Below are positions 45,682-57,561 of a stretch of DNA of 64,000 nucleotides, one piece after another (position 1 is the stretch's first letter; every line of letters begins with the position of its first letter). The stretch lies in NCBI GenBank assembly GCA_963383645.1, contig OY726557.1, positions 124,102,223 through 124,166,222 on the forward strand, given 5' to 3'. The notes beneath the pieces were generated by a model. It had not been told where the DNA came from. It searched no databases and saw nothing but the letters and a program-made list of their open reading frames with translations. The position numbers were made by a program, and so were the translations under genes. This DNA is from Muscardinus avellanarius. Its lineage: Eukaryota > Chordata > Mammalia > Rodentia > Gliridae.

Positions 45682-45762
45682 GTATTCTCTCCGGAGATAT
45701 ATAGATGAGAAAATGAATAGTTCAAGTATATTCCTTTTGTTCATTTGTCTTTGTTAGTCTAG

Positions 45763-45850
45763 ATTTTTTTTTTTTGTGGCACTGGGGATTAAACCTAGGG
45801 CCTCCTGCATGCTAGAGAAGTGCTCTGTCATGTTGGTGCATATCCAGATT
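45763..45850 (-). repeat. ID-like SINE in OR8D 3' flank
   Basis: T-run, GTGGCACTGGGGATTAAACC, then CATGCTAGAGAAGTGCTCTG: a minus-strand ID with inverted B-box and A-box-like blocks. Confidence 0.85.
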
Positions 45851-45902
45851 TTTAAAAAATGCTTTAAAAAATCTATAGCTAATTAAATTAGAATGAAAAT
45901 AG

Positions 45903-45908
45903 AATAAA
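45903..45908 (+). terminator. Candidate polyadenylation signal, OR8D
   Basis: An AATAAA about 220 bases after the OR8D stop codon, beyond an intervening ID-type SINE. Confidence 0.4.
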
Positions 45909-46185
45909 AAAAGGAGTAAGACAGGTATTAGTGTTTTTATTGTTTTGCTAGGAAAACTGATGTTTAGAGTCTTATTTTTTGTTACTGTGATAGAAAAGGA
46001 ATAAGAATTTTGATTTTCCCCAGCATTATTCTTCTCTTCCTAATATCCCTTGCTTGCTTATTACTTGCCTAGTGAGAGGTAGTAAGTTGCCCACTGATAT
46101 GCATGCCAAGAGAAATGTAATATAATATAGTAATATAATATAATATAGGTATTGTCCATTAATTCTTGAGTGAACAACACAAAAA

Positions 46186-46232
46186 GAACAACAACAATAA
46201 CAACAGCAACAACAACAACAACCAACAACAAC
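46186..46232. repeat. (AAC)n microsatellite
   Basis: AAC/ACA-rich run adjoining a minus-strand SINE cluster. Confidence 0.9.
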
Positions 46233-47160
46233 ATTGTACCTCCAAGCTACATCCCCAGCCCTATTTTTTAGTCTTTTTAATTCTTTAAATTTATTTTATT
46301 ATTTATTTATTTTTGGTGCTGGGAATGAAATCCAAGAGCCTCCAGGCTACATTCCCAGACCTATTTAATATTTTATTTGGAAACAGGGTCTCCCTAAGTT
46401 GCTGAGAGCCTCACTAAGTAGCTGAGGCTGGCTTCAAACCCACACAATCCTCCTGTCTCAGCCTTCCAAGTACTGGGATTACAAACGTGCGCCACCATGC
46501 CCGGCTTCTTTTTTATTTTTTTAAACAGGCTGTCAGCAAACCGCTATCCTCTGGTTTCTGCTTCCCGAGTGCTGGGATTACAAGTGTGCACCACCACGCC
46601 TGGCTCTAGTATTCATTATTTTTGAAACAGGGTCTCACTAAGTTGTGGAGGGCCTCACTAAGTAGCTGAGGCTGGGCATGAATCTGCGATCCTCCTTAGA
46701 CTCCCAAGTACTAAGATTCTAAGCATGTACCACCATGCCCAGCTAAGATCCTGTTTCAATATAAAATAAAATAGTAAAATAAGGCTGAGGATATAGCTTG
46801 GAGGTAGGATGTCCCTGGGTTCAATCTCCAGTATTTCAATAAATAAATAAACAAACCTGTGATCCTCATATCTCAGCCTTCCAATTATGGGGATTACATG
46901 TGAGCGGCATCAACATGCCCAGGTGAGGCAGGCACTTTTATTCATTTACTTATTTTTTGTACTGGGGATTGAACCCAGGGACATTCTACCTCTGAGCTAC
47001 ACCTCCAGCCCTATGTCATTTTGTTTTTGTTTTGAAACAGTGTCTCACTAGGTTGCTGAGAGTCTTGCTAAATTGTCTAGGCTGGTCTTGAGCCTGCAAT
47101 CCTCCTGTTTCAGCCTCCCAAGTACTGGGATGACAGGCTTGAGTCACCACACCCAGCTGA
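46233..47160 (-). repeat. SINE cluster, five or more B1-ID pieces
   Basis: ID-type piece 46233-46265, full long-subfamily copy about 46310-46506, B1 halves 46507-46607 and 46608-46743, a plus-strand right half at 46744-46855, a B1 remnant 46856-46925, and another minus-strand copy 46945-47158. SINEs have inserted repeatedly in the tails of earlier SINEs. Confidence 0.85.
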
Positions 47161-47935
47161 AGCACTTTTATGAGGTCGCAGTTGAAGCTGGGGAGAGAGG
47201 CTTTATGCAAGAGAAACACCCATTAAAGGGTCCCAGAACTCAGAGCCCAGAGACACACCTAGTCTCAAAGCCTCATCTATGGTTGTCCATGGGCAACCCA
47301 GGCTTTTGTGAACAGCTGGAAGGGAGGGATGCTCAGTTCTCGGAGTAGAGCATTGCTGGGAAGGCAGGGCTCCTGGTGGGACGTGTGTGGTCCAGTGTCC
47401 TGCAGATAAGGACCCAGAGACCCTGGGTCCCGCTGGAGGATCCGCACTGCCCATCCACTTAGCTGGAGGGAACATTGGATTTCCAGAGCTTCAGAACCAC
47501 ACTGTCACCTGCAGGGGGAAGGAAGTGAACTGGGCTGCCAGGCAGCAGACACTGCCAAAGCTGTGTGAAGAGCCGCCAGGGAAGGCGTGTCCGGTGAGTA
47601 GCTGAGCGCGCATGCCCATATGCCTACAGGGCCACAGCCTGGGAGAGGCTGAATCAGCACCCAGCCATCCTCTTCCCCCTCATCCATGTCTTCCTGGGGA
47701 TTGCTCCTTAACAAGGCGCCTTCACTCTCTCTCTTCTCCCCTTCTGACCCTCGCTGGCCTGTTGTCAGGCAGTGGCCTGGGAAGGCCCCAGTTCAGCCGC
47801 CTCCTACAGAAGCCACTAACTTCATCTAGGTCTAGCCTGTGACGATCCCTCTTATCTCCACCTTGACCCTTTCCCACCTAGAGGACTGTTCTCCGTATTT
47901 CTTCTATGTTGTTTTAGGCTTCAGAGGGAGCAGGT
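47160..47935. other. GC-rich unassigned segment
   Basis: Noticeably richer in GC than its surroundings. Several short frames on both strands are open, but none shows a domain. It could be an LTR or a diverged retrogene; I could not recognise either. Confidence 0.4.
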
Positions 47936-47940
47936 GTTAT

Positions 47941-48026
47941 TTCTTCTTCTTCTTCTTCTTCTTTCTTCTTCTTCTTCTTCTTCTTCTTCTTCTTCTTCTT
48001 CTTCTTCTTCTTCTTCTTCTCTTCTT
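47941..48026. repeat. (TTC)n microsatellite
   Basis: About 86 bases of TTC with two small interruptions, a pure pyrimidine tract on +. Confidence 0.97.
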
Positions 48027-48690
48027 TATAAAATAGACCTTTTTATATTCAAATCCTAAAAATTTTGGTACTTGGTTTTTGGTACTGGCTTATTTTACCT
48101 AACATAATAATACATTTACTGTTATTTTCTTTTCTTTTCTTTTTTTTTTTTAGCAGCTTACTATTATAATTAGCAACTTCCTGCCTCCAGCTTCATGACT
48201 TTCAAATTATATTCTATTACCTAGATTTTTAATTTGTCCTCTTTTCTTTCTTATTTAAGTTTAATTTACTTACACTTTATTTTATTGCATTTTTCTGCTG
48301 TTCCTATTAGATCATAAAACCGAAGCAGCCTGTAAAAGTCATCTGATTTATTAAGCAGACTTGATTCCTAGAATGAAAATGTTTCCAGCCCAAACTTTTA
48401 GGCCACCTTTTTAATCTTTAATTTGACATAATTTAATCGATCTTTTTTATCCTTCTTCATGTAATAAGATGCAATATTCTTTTTATGGGAATGCCTTTCT
48501 CTCAATTTTTATTGGCTCATTAATGAAAGTTACTGTATTTTTATTGGGGTAAGTGTCAGCTTAGAGTTATGGATATTTGCAACCCTGGTCAGAGCTTATG
48601 CTTTTAACAAATCAAAGACAGCTTGAAATTTCTCAATGGGAGTTAACTCTTTTGGATTTTTTGTTTGTTTGTTTTTCTTTTCTTTCTTTC
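48027..48690. other. AT-rich unassigned sequence
   Basis: I see no gene. It may contain old LINE 3' sequence, but no diagnostic block was found. Confidence 0.4.
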
Positions 48691-48691
48691 T

Positions 48692-48770
48692 TTCTTTTTT
48701 TTTTTTGGGGGGGTGCAGATCTTTGAACATGCCAGGTAAGCTCTCTACCACTGAGCTGCATCCCCAAACA
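48692..48770 (-). repeat. ID-like SINE
   Basis: T-run then GGGGGGGTGCAGATCTTTGA and CTCTCTACCACTGAGCTGCA: a minus-strand ID whose tail adjoins a CTTT-rich tract. Confidence 0.8.
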
Positions 48771-49214
48771 AGGGGAGACTGTGGACAAGCTGAAAAAGAG
48801 AGAAAAGAGCATATGATTATGTCACTCCTATTGCATAAGAGAACTTTAAATGAAAAGCTTATATTTGCTCTATTATCAAAATATTACCTGCTTGAATAAA
48901 GTTTCCTTTATATGTTGAAGTTTAAGCTACAGCAATATTTTCTGATTCTTAAGAGACAGTATGGAGCCATATGGCTCTTAGGGGAAGCTAACACATAATC
49001 AGTGACTGCTCCAGGAGGAGTTCAGTGGTGTCAGGCTGCCACATAGCACCTCTGTCCCTAACAAACATTGCCAGGCAGCACCTCCACTCCCTCTTGGTGC
49101 TTGTTCAGTGGTGGCTGGCTGGAAAAGCGACAGGAAAGTCTTCCTCCTGCTCCTTCCCAGCCTCCTGCTCCTTCCCAGCCTATACCCACCCCCAAGAAGT
49201 AGCTACAATGCATA

Positions 49215-49740
49215 TTTTTGCCTCTTTTTAACTTCATATAAATGGAATCATATAGTATATGCTTTTTTGTGTCTAGTGTGTATTACTCAAATGTGTCTGA
49301 AGACTCACTCATGCTACGGTAGATTTGTGTAATTTTAATCATGAATATAGCACATGGTATTTATCCATGGTCCCATTTGATAGACATTTGAGAGTGTGCT
49401 CATTTGGAAGCTGTTATGATTATACTTTTTCTGAATATTCCTTTACCTGTGTTTGGTTATGAATTCTCATTTTTCTTGGATATTTACTCTTAGGAGTATA
49501 CCTTATAGGATATAAAGCAAGTTTATAATTTTTTCTAAAATAACCTTAGAAAATAATGCCACACTGTTTCCTAAGATGGATTGGTACGCTATAATGTAAG
49601 CGAACTCTAGTTCTTTAAGATCCTTACCAACACTTAGGGTTGTTAGTCTTTTTAATTTTATCACCCTTTTAGGAATACCTCATTGTATATAATTTCCTGA
49701 TATCTAAGCATGTTGAAAATTTTAGTAAATCTCATTTAGC
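49215..49740 (-). mobile_element. Ancient L1 3' fragment
   Basis: Diverged minus-strand L1 3' region, recognised by the usual order of blocks: AACTTCATATAAATGGAATC, GTATTTATCCATGGTCCC, GGAGTATACCTTATAGGATA and CTTACCAACACTTAGGGTTG. Confidence 0.7.
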
Positions 49741-50404
49741 TATCTTTTTTGTTATTTTTAGAACTGACAGTCCAGAACTTTATTTCAACTGAATGAAGTG
49801 ACATCACCTGTGTAAATTGAAATCTTTAAATATTCTCCCCACAGCTTTTCATGTAGATTAACTAGATGAACAAGTAAAACAATATAATCACTATAGCTTC
49901 AGCATGGCTAGATGATAGAGAGCCACAAAAACATCTAATTATCCATAAGTAGAAAATAATACTCCTGCCCAACACAAGGAAACGAATGTAAATTACCTGC
50001 AGGATTAAACAGCCATCTGAATGCAAAAATGCTAAAAGAAAGACTTTTGGTAAATTCTAACACCGAGTCTAGGGGACTCTCTAAAGTCAAATAAAAATCA
50101 CAGAAGACTCAAAGTCTTTACAAGGTGACACATCTGAGGAAGAGGAGGGTTAGATGAAAGCAGAGGAAACTTTAAGAGAGTAGATAGAAAGGGGAAGAGA
50201 AAAACAAGAAAGAAAACCCCTGATATATAAAAGAACAAAAAACCCATATCTAATCTCTTCCTAAATACCCCTGTTGCAAAAAAAAAAAAAATAAAAAGAG
50301 AGAAAATACACAATCATAAAGAAACTGAACACCCTATACTAACACAAGAGTGCAGGTAAACTACAATTACTGACAACTCTCAAGAAGTAAAACTATCCAT
50401 CCTC
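49741..50404. other. Unassigned sequence beside purine tract
   Basis: AT-rich. It may belong to the same old L1 as 50635-51345 (minus-strand internal region), but no coding match was recognised. Confidence 0.35.
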
Positions 50405-50406
50405 AG

Positions 50407-50621
50407 AGAAGAAGAAGAAGAAGAAGAAGAAGAAGAAGAAGAAGAAGAAGAAGAAGAAGAAGAAGAAGGAGGAGGAGGAGGAGGAGGAGGAGGAGGAGGA
50501 GGGGGAGGGGGAGGGGGAGGGGGAGGGGGAGGGGGAGGGGGAGGGGGAGGAGGGGGAGGGGGAGGGGGAGGGGGAGGGGGAGGAGAAGGAGGAGAAGGAG
50601 GAGAAGGAGGAGAAGGAGAAG
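50407..50621. repeat. Polypurine microsatellite GAA / GGA / GGGGGA
   Basis: About 215 bases containing only A and G on +: (GAA)n, then (GGA)n, then (GGGGGA)n with small variants, then (GGAGAA)n. The motif grades from A-rich to G-rich and back. Confidence 0.98.
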
Positions 50622-50634
50622 ATCCAGTTGGGCA

Positions 50635-51345
50635 AAGCTTACCTTAGCAGCAGCAAAGAACAGTGTGCTTTGGCACTGGTGGGGGTGTTCAGTGTAATCT
50701 CAGGGCAGCTTCCAGTGACCCTGTGGGGGTACTGCACTGTAGACACTAGGGGTCTTTCACTCTCCTCTGCTGTGTTTGGTAGCAGTTTCTGACCCAACTT
50801 CCTCAGGGATGGACGGCCAAATCTCAGACCTCCAGGGTCCTTGTGGCCACTCTGAGTGGTCTCCCACTGAGAAGTACAGTTAACTCACTGTCGTACATGG
50901 CTCCTAGACTCTTCAGGGAAAGTGTGTTCTGCGGGTGCATGATTCTGGCCAGGCATGTGGGCTTTTGGATTTCAGTTGTGCCTGAAGCAAGGTGCTGATC
51001 ACTTAAGATGCTGAAGCTCTGTAGCCAATGACTTCACATCAAGTCATTGGCTTCTTTGCTGTGGATCTCTTGGGACCACAGTGATGGCAATCCTGGCTCA
51101 AATGGGCAGAACAAGATAGCATGGCCATCCACAGTGGTAGTGTTCACAGGCACATGCAGGGGCACTTTGCTATCTCCTGTTCTATCTACTGGATTTTATT
51201 CTGCACAGTTTAATCTTTTATGATTGTATTTGTATTTTGCTGTTTTGTATCTCATGTCCAGGGGCTGCTTTCATGGTAGCTGAATTTCATTTGTTATAGT
51301 GATTGAGATGTGCTGTGTTCCACAGTTGCCATCTTGCCTCTCCAA
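50635..51345 (-). mobile_element. Probable L1 5'UTR fragment
   Basis: The right end reads GTTGCCATCTTGCC on +, which on - is GGCAAGATGGCAAC, the GAAGATGGCG-like start seen in the other L1 5' ends of this window. The internal sequence is GC-rich, as in L1 5'UTRs. Assignment rests mainly on this end and orientation. Confidence 0.5.
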
Positions 51346-52044
51346 ATCTCCTGGCTTTGCTATTCTTGAAGAAAATCTTAAAATACTCATAAAATAAAAA
51401 GTTTGTCTTTTGTGAGAATTTTTGGACTAGGATTAAATAGAGTGGTGTGTATGAGACAGAGCATATGAAACAGATTGTTGTATATTAGGTTAGTTGATGA
51501 CTGGGGTATAACACATGAACATACATTGGAATGATGTTTGTTATAGAAACCATTCTTACCCAAAATTAGGGGAAAATAAACTATGGTGAGCTACATATGG
51601 ATTTGTTGCTTTTGAAATAACTAAAATAACCAGAAACTATAAAAGAAATTTTCTGTTTTAAATTGTCAAAATTTTAAAAAATATACATAGAAAACACGAA
51701 CTAGAGTGTACTGGGAGAAATAAGGAGATAAATGTATGCTTTTAGGCTGAAAAAGCAAAACACTTAACTGAAGTGACTCTGACAAGAGATTTCTAATATC
51801 ATTAACATTGAAAAGTCTTTATTGTTTGTTTGTTTACTTATTTATTTCAATATCAGGTGGCACTTTATGTGTAATCTTCTTAATATATATGCTCAGTTTT
51901 ATTATGTATAACCAGGCTTTTAAGTGTACTATTTTCTCTCACCCCAAAGTTGCCATGTGGCAGTGTGGTTCACCCCAAGGGCCACTATGTGGGATTGTCC
52001 ATCTGCCTATTAGTCAGGAATTCCCAAGCACAGATTGTGTCCAA
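51346..52044. other. Unassigned intergenic sequence
   Basis: AT-rich, with no recognised gene or repeat. Confidence 0.5.
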
Positions 52045-52170
52045 TCATATGGGGTATCACTAAGTTGCAGAGGTTCTCACTAAGTAGCTAAGGCTGGCTG
52101 TGAACCTGTGATCCTCCTGTCTCAGCCTCCCAAGTACTGGAATTATAAGAATGCACCACCACACCTGGCT
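52045..52170 (-). repeat. B1 half SINE, long subfamily
   Basis: Minus-strand left half: TATCACTAAGTTGCAGAGG, CTAAGTAGCTAAGGCTGG, ending CACCACCACACCTGGC. The ID half is missing. Confidence 0.85.
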
Positions 52171-52429
52171 ACACTCTTTTTTTTTCAAAAATTATTTTTA
52201 AAATTATTTTTCTATTTTTAAAAGCAATTTTATTATAGCATATTTTACACATCAATTAATTTACTAGATAACTACACAGAAAAAAATTTTCTCAATTGCA
52301 GGATAAATATTATATTCTGCCTAGTGTATGGAGAATTGTGATGGTCTAGAGTGGGCTATTTGTGCTCCAGTTATCACTGTCTCTAGATTTACTAGACTCA
52401 TTATGATTGAGAAATGAGTTTTAGTCAAT

Positions 52430-52435
52430 TTTATT
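52430..52435 (-). terminator. Candidate polyadenylation signal, OR8 gene
   Basis: TTTATT on +, that is AATAAA on -, about 250 bases after the stop codon of the minus-strand OR gene. Confidence 0.45.
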
Positions 52436-52683
52436 GAGGATATGTAAATTGATAGATTTGGTACTAGTGGATCAAGAGATATATGCCATTTTTAGCATTT
52501 CATCATATATTTGGCTCTATGCTACATATGAGATAACCCTACTTGTAAAATGGCATCAAAAGATCATACTAATAAGAAGCAATGTCAAGACATCTTAGTA
52601 AATGTGTAACTGTGTAAAGATATTTAGAAATGGAGTAAAATTAGTAATATCAATTCAATCATGTGATTGGCAATGATTGATAT

Positions 52684-53649
52684 CTAACAGCTCATTCCAA
52701 CATTACTTCTGTTCACAGCAAATGTTTTTCTGTCTAGTACTTTCTTCAGGGCAGCATTGACATCCTTATTCCTCAAGCTGTAGATCAGGGGGTTCAGCAT
52801 GGGAACAACGATAGTATAAAACACAGAGGACACCTTTCCCTGGTCCATGGAGCTGACTGATGAGGGCTGCAGGTACATGAATGCAACAGAACCAAAGAAG
52901 ACAGCGACGGCTGAGATGTGGGAGCTGCAGGTGCTGAAGGCTTTGGACCTGCCCTCAGTGGAGCGAATGCGCAGGATGCTGGCGAGGATAAAGATGTAAG
53001 AGCCGAGGATGGTTAGGGTTGGGGCAAGGATGTTAAATGTGCCAAAGCATAGAATCAGTAATTCATTGACATAGGTACTAGAGCAGGAGAGCTTTAGAAG
53101 GGGAAGAAGATCACAGAAGTAATGGTTGATCAAATTCAACCTACAGAAATGAATCCTAATCATACAGCCTGTATGAGCTGATGCACAAACGACACCTATA
53201 ATATACACCCCTACAATCAGGGAAAAGCAGGTCTCATGGGACATGATGGCATGGTAAAGCAAGGGTCTACAAATAGCAATGTAGCGGTCATACGCCATTG
53301 CAGCCAACATGTGACACTCTGCAATAGCAAAAATGAGGAAGAAGAAGAGCTGAGTCATACATTTAGGGTAGGAGATGATGTTTTTCTCCATCACAAAGTT
53401 GATGAGCATTTTTGGGGTAATGACTGTGGAATGGCAGAGGTCAATGAAAGACAGACTGCTGAGGAGATAGTACATGGGGGTGTGCAGGTGAGAGCTGAGC
53501 CCAATCAGTATGATCATGCCCAGGTTCCCCACCACTGTGAGTACGTAGATTCCAAGGAAGAGTAGGAAGAGGGGCAGCTGGAGCTCTGGCTTCTGTGAGA
53601 GCCCAGCCAGGATGAAATCAGTCACTGTGGAATGATTTCCTGCTTCCAT
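52684..53649 (-). CDS. Olfactory receptor, family 8 (8A/8B-like)
   Basis: Intact 321-residue class II odorant receptor. Asn5 glycosylation site (NHS), GN at 41-42, [18 protein letters not shown] at 55-72, Cys97, [10 protein letters not shown] at 118-127, loop-2 cysteines 169, 179 and 189, SY at 217-218, KAFSTCSSH at 236-244 and NPLIYSLRN at 286-294. It shares [14 protein letters not shown] and [13 protein letters not shown] with the OR8D gene, placing it in family 8. The features [13 protein letters not shown] and STYVNELL resemble OR8A/OR8B types, but I cannot fix the subfamily. The C-terminal tail extends to residue 321, about 10 residues longer than usual, ending in Cys. It is transcribed towards the OR8D gene. 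A pyrimidine-rich acceptor-like stretch lies just upstream (about 53662-53684). No disabling change is visible. Confidence 0.93.
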   Translation of the reverse strand: MEAGNHSTVTDFILAGLSQKPELQLPLFLLFLGIYVLTVVGNLGMIILIGLSSHLHTPMYYLLSSLSFIDLCHSTVITPKMLINFVMEKNIISYPKCMTQLFFFLIFAIAECHMLAAMAYDRYIAICRPLLYHAIMSHETCFSLIVGVYIIGVVCASAHTGCMIRIHFCRLNLINHYFCDLLPLLKLSCSSTYVNELLILCFGTFNILAPTLTILGSYIFILASILRIRSTEGRSKAFSTCSSHISAVAVFFGSVAFMYLQPSSVSSMDQGKVSSVFYTIVVPMLNPLIYSLRNKDVNAALKKVLDRKTFAVNRSNVGMSC

Positions 53650-54877
53650 AGCTGCTGTTGAGCCTTTGAGGGGAGAGAAAAAATAACATGGTTGCTACTT
53701 TTTTTCAACTTACCTGAGATATGATTTTTGGTTTAGATATCCCCTTTGTATTTTATATTATTGTTTAACCTGGACCAATTTACCTGAGTAATTTTTTTTC
53801 ACTTTAGTATTTATTAAGCCTTACTTCCAAATATTATAAATGTATTTCATAATGATATACTTAGCCATTTTATAATATTTGTTTTTTTTAAAGTATCTTT
53901 TGAAACATCATTGATTTCACACCAATATTTTTAGTTAATATTCAAACTTATATGTTTAGAGAAGTTGATATAAGCAAGTAAAATTATGAAGGCAGAACTT
54001 AAAGAGAGCCAGCCCTGCCTATAGGCATTGATCTTGAATAACATCAGGTTGATTTCTGAGAGCAGTAAACAGAGCATTTATTATTGTCAGATTTTTGAAC
54101 TTTTTATATAACTATTAGAAAATTTGGATAACAATGTAAGATATTCAAATATTAAAACAATAAACCAGGACCTATAATAAACCCTGCCCAAATCTACTTT
54201 CTGGACTGGCCCACAGCTCACCAGCTCCTAGTCTCTGTATCAATCAATGCTGGGGAAGTAGAATCACTGCTTGTTAAATGAAGAGACATTAATGTCAAAG
54301 TGTCTCCATTCAGTAAATCCATCATTTACTACTAACTTACACACTTGGGTAAGTAAAACACTTGTGTGTCTTCACTATATAATAGGAAAAAATGTTACCT
54401 ACCGCATAATAAAATTGGTTGAAATTTATCAGTTACATAGTAAGCAATACCCTATTGTATTGCTATTATCAATTAACATTCTATCAACTGGGAAATATGC
54501 CATAGTTACCCATTCAAATGACAAAAACAGGTATCTTGATATCTCAATTTTTGTCTTCTTTTTTATCTTTTGTCAGAATGTTATGCAAAGCAGAAACATA
54601 CATCAGGGAAACATGGAATTATAAGTGTTATTCCCCTATTGTTTTAAGTTAGAAACAGATTATTTAATAATTGCATAAAACAAAGTAAAATTAGAAATAA
54701 AGTACAGTTGAATTAAATCTAAAATTTATACAAGACTCCTATGACAAAATGAACTAAAATTTTATAAGAAAAAAGACAAACTGTAAATGTTTGGAAGAAT
54801 ATATTTAAAAAACAATAAACAAAGAACACTTGGAGTAGTTTAAGATTTTTTAGAAAGGATGCATGCACGCACGTGTG

Positions 54878-54878
<1 letters not shown>
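53650..54878. other. Upstream region of the minus-strand OR8 gene
   Basis: AT-rich and non-coding as far as I can see. The promoter and 5' exon of the OR gene may lie here or further right. Confidence 0.5.

Positions 54879-54917
<39 letters not shown>
54879..54917. repeat. (AC)n microsatellite
   Basis: About 38 bases of AC. Confidence 0.97.
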
Positions 54918-54918
<1 letters not shown>

Positions 54919-55104
54919 AAAAATACTAGCAAGACAAAGAAAAACCTAATCAGGAAAATAATTAATTTGTACTTCACCACAAAAAGCTTGTTTTTCAAAA
55001 GACAGCATTAAGAAAATGAAAATCCAAACCCAAGGAAATACATACTTCTAAAAAGAGCTTTATGCAAATTATAAAGAATTGTAGGTAATAATGTAAAAAT
55101 GATC

Positions 55105-55260
55105 TTTTTTTTGTGGTACTGGGGATAGAACCCTTCTACCTCTGGGCTACACTCCCAGACCTATTTTATATTTTTTAAAATTTGGAAACAGGGTCTCTTA
55201 AGCCAGCGCAGCTGGCTTCGAACCTGCGTGATCCTCCTGTCTCTGCCACCACACCCGGCC
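55105..55260 (-). repeat. B1-ID SINE, short subfamily, internally deleted
   Basis: Flanked by AATGATC on both sides. The B1 half goes from CTCCTGTCTCTG directly to CCACCACACCCGG, so about 35 bases are missing. Confidence 0.88.
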
Positions 55261-56417
55261 AATGATCAAGTTTTAACAATAGACAAAATATCCAAGCAAA
55301 GAGAATAAACATAAAACTAAGCTCAATGTCATTTGTCATAAAGGCAATGAGAATGAGATATGTCTCCTCAATTATAGGAGAATGGCTAGAAAAAAAAATT
55401 AAAAATCTCTGGCAATACTGAGTGTTGGTGAGGAATAACTGGACTTATAATCCAAAACTTGTGGGTAGTAAAAAATTGTTCAGTCACTTGGAAACAGCTC
55501 GGCAGTTTACCATAAATTTAAACATATATTTACTGTGTATTCTAACAGTTTACCACTCAGTGTTTGCCCAAGGGAACTATAAATATTTGTCTATACAAAG
55601 ATTTGTACAAATATGAACATAGCAGAGAGACTGACTCCAGTAAAGAAGCTAAATATTGCTGAGTCAGTGATGACAAAGAATCAACACCAAAAGCAATCAC
55701 ATCCATTTCTCCATGCTTAAATACCTCAAGATGGTGGCTCCCAAAACTGCCCAGCCAAACTTTCCAGTGATTTCTTGTGGCTGCAGCTAAACTTGTCTGG
55801 ACCAGAAACTACAGATCAAGCGGCTATAACCCATCTTGTTAAGACTGCTGTGAATCTCTAACTGTTCAGCCAAACTGCCTTCTGAACTCCTGAGATTGCA
55901 GATGAACTAAAAACTACAGACCTTTCCTGCAGGGACCCAAGTGGCTGCAGTGGAGCTTGTCAAGACCTTGCACTTTTCTAGCAGCATTTTATGAAGGAAA
56001 ATGGCATCTTCCACATAACCATGGACATTGCTAGGAGACTGATGGTGATCTGTTGTAAAGATATGGAACATGGTGGGCTGCATCCTCTTCATTGGGTTCT
56101 TGAGCTGGCTGTTGTCTACATCTCACAATGGCCTCCATGAAATAAAATCCTTCCTATGTATCTCCATGGCCATTGTCATGAGAGTGGGCAGTAGCCACCT
56201 AGTAACAAATATTTTTAAAAAGAAAAAATGCAAGGATGCATTTTTGGGCAGTCGTGGAACTTACCTATTGAGACAGTTATGGAAAAGGTCTGTCTGTACC
56301 AATTCCAGGTGGACTGGAATGATTTCAGTGGAACTTCTTCATGAACAGTGAATTCCTGGGCAAGGAAAGAGTGATCTAGCAAGTGAGAGTGAAAGAGGAA
56401 AAATGAAACAAAAAAGC
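55261..56417. other. Unassigned sequence
   Basis: No gene recognised. The part from about 55690 to 56130 is less AT-rich and may be an old LTR or DNA transposon, but I could not place it. A GCCCAAGGGA block at 55566-55575 resembles an EBF half-palindrome. Confidence 0.4.
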
Positions 56418-56847
56418 CTGAAAAAGCATTTGCAAAATCCAACACCCATTCAAGTTAGAAACACAGAAAAAAAATTGGAATAGAAGGAACTTAACACCAT
56501 AAAGGCAATATACAATAAACTCAAAGCCAACATCATATTGAGTAAGTGGAAACTGTGAGAATTCTCTTTAAAAACAGAAACAAGGGCTGGAATGTAGCTC
56601 AGTGGCAAAGTGCTAGCTTTGTAAGGACAACAGCCTGGTTTCAATCCTAACTGCCAAAAAGACAAAAAAAAAAAAAAATAGTAACAAGACAGGAATGTCC
56701 AATATCATTCGTTTTCAATATAGTACTTGAGACTCTAGCCAGAGTTATAAGACAAGAGAAGGAAATACAAAGAATATGAATATGAAAAGAACTGAAATTA
56801 TCTCTAGTTGCAGATGACATGATCCTATACTTAGAAGACCCTCCCTT
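56418..56847 (+). mobile_element. L1 ORF2 fragment (reverse transcriptase region)
   Basis: Blocks AAAATCCAACACCCATTCAA, GGAATAGAAGGAACTTAACA, CAAAGCCAACATCATATTGA and TTGCAGATGACATGATCCTA (the FADDM codons, with substitutions). Interrupted by an ID SINE and followed by another SINE, beyond which L1 resumes only at its 3' end. Confidence 0.88.
56585..56680 (+). repeat. ID-like SINE in L1 fragment
   Basis: GGGCTGGAATGTAGCTCAG, GGTTTCAATCCTAACTG and poly(A), flanked by AACAAG on both sides. Confidence 0.85.
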
Positions 56848-57063
56848 TGCTGGGCATGGTGGCACATGCTTGTAATCCCAGCATTGAGAGGCTGAGACTG
56901 GAGGGTCATATTTCAAAGACAGCCTCAGCTACTTAGTGAGGTCCTTTGCAACTCAGTGGATACTTGGTTTCAAAATAAAGAAAAAAAAAACTAAGGCTGG
57001 GGATGTAGCTCAGAGGTAGAATGCCCCTGGGTTCCATCCTCAGTACCGAATTAAAAAAAAAAA
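56848..57063 (+). repeat. B1-ID SINE, long subfamily
   Basis: GCTGGGCATGGTGGCACATG to a well-conserved ID half GGCTGGGGATGTAGCTCAGA and poly(A). Confidence 0.92.
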
Positions 57064-57540
57064 AAGAACATTATGCTAAGTGAGATTAATCAGTCACAAA
57101 AAATAAGAAATCAGATGCTTTCCCTAATATGTGAGAGTTAGGGAGAATTGGGTCATAGGAGGAACTCTAGATGAAAAAGAAAATCCTGTGGAGGAGCAAA
57201 CAAGACAACCTAAAGGAGGACAAAGGAGGGGGGAAGAGGAAAATCTCTAAAACACACAATGTACTTAAACATATCGAAGTCAACCACTAAGCGGAGCAAG
57301 GGAGGGAGGGAAGGGGAGGGAATGGGGTGGGAATTGGGTAGGGGTTAAATCAGTGATGTGTGCATGTCTATACACACAAGTTTTTTTTTACCCCAATATG
57401 ATGTATGAATATAATGCACCAATAAAAATAAAATAAAATAAATAAAATGAATAAATAATAATAATTAATAATAATAATAAAATAAGAAATAATAATAAAA
57501 TAAAATAAAAAATAATAATAAAATAAGAAAACTCTCCCCC
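57064..57540 (+). mobile_element. L1 3' end
   Basis: GAACATTATGCTAAGTGAGA, then GTCATAGGAGGAACTC and a G-rich 3'UTR ending ATGCACCAATAAAAATAAAA, followed by an AAT/AAATA-rich microsatellite tail. Same subfamily as L1 E (13180-13497). Confidence 0.93.
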
Positions 57541-57561
57541 CAAAATGCATAACAGCTATAC

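Noticed and set aside
47203..47842. Several short frames in the GC-rich segment 47160-47935
   Set aside because: Frames on both strands overlap, none has a recognisable domain, and no splice or start context singles one out.
50393..50635. Open frame of Ser/Pro/Phe repeats on -
   Set aside because: It is simply the translation of the polypurine microsatellite.
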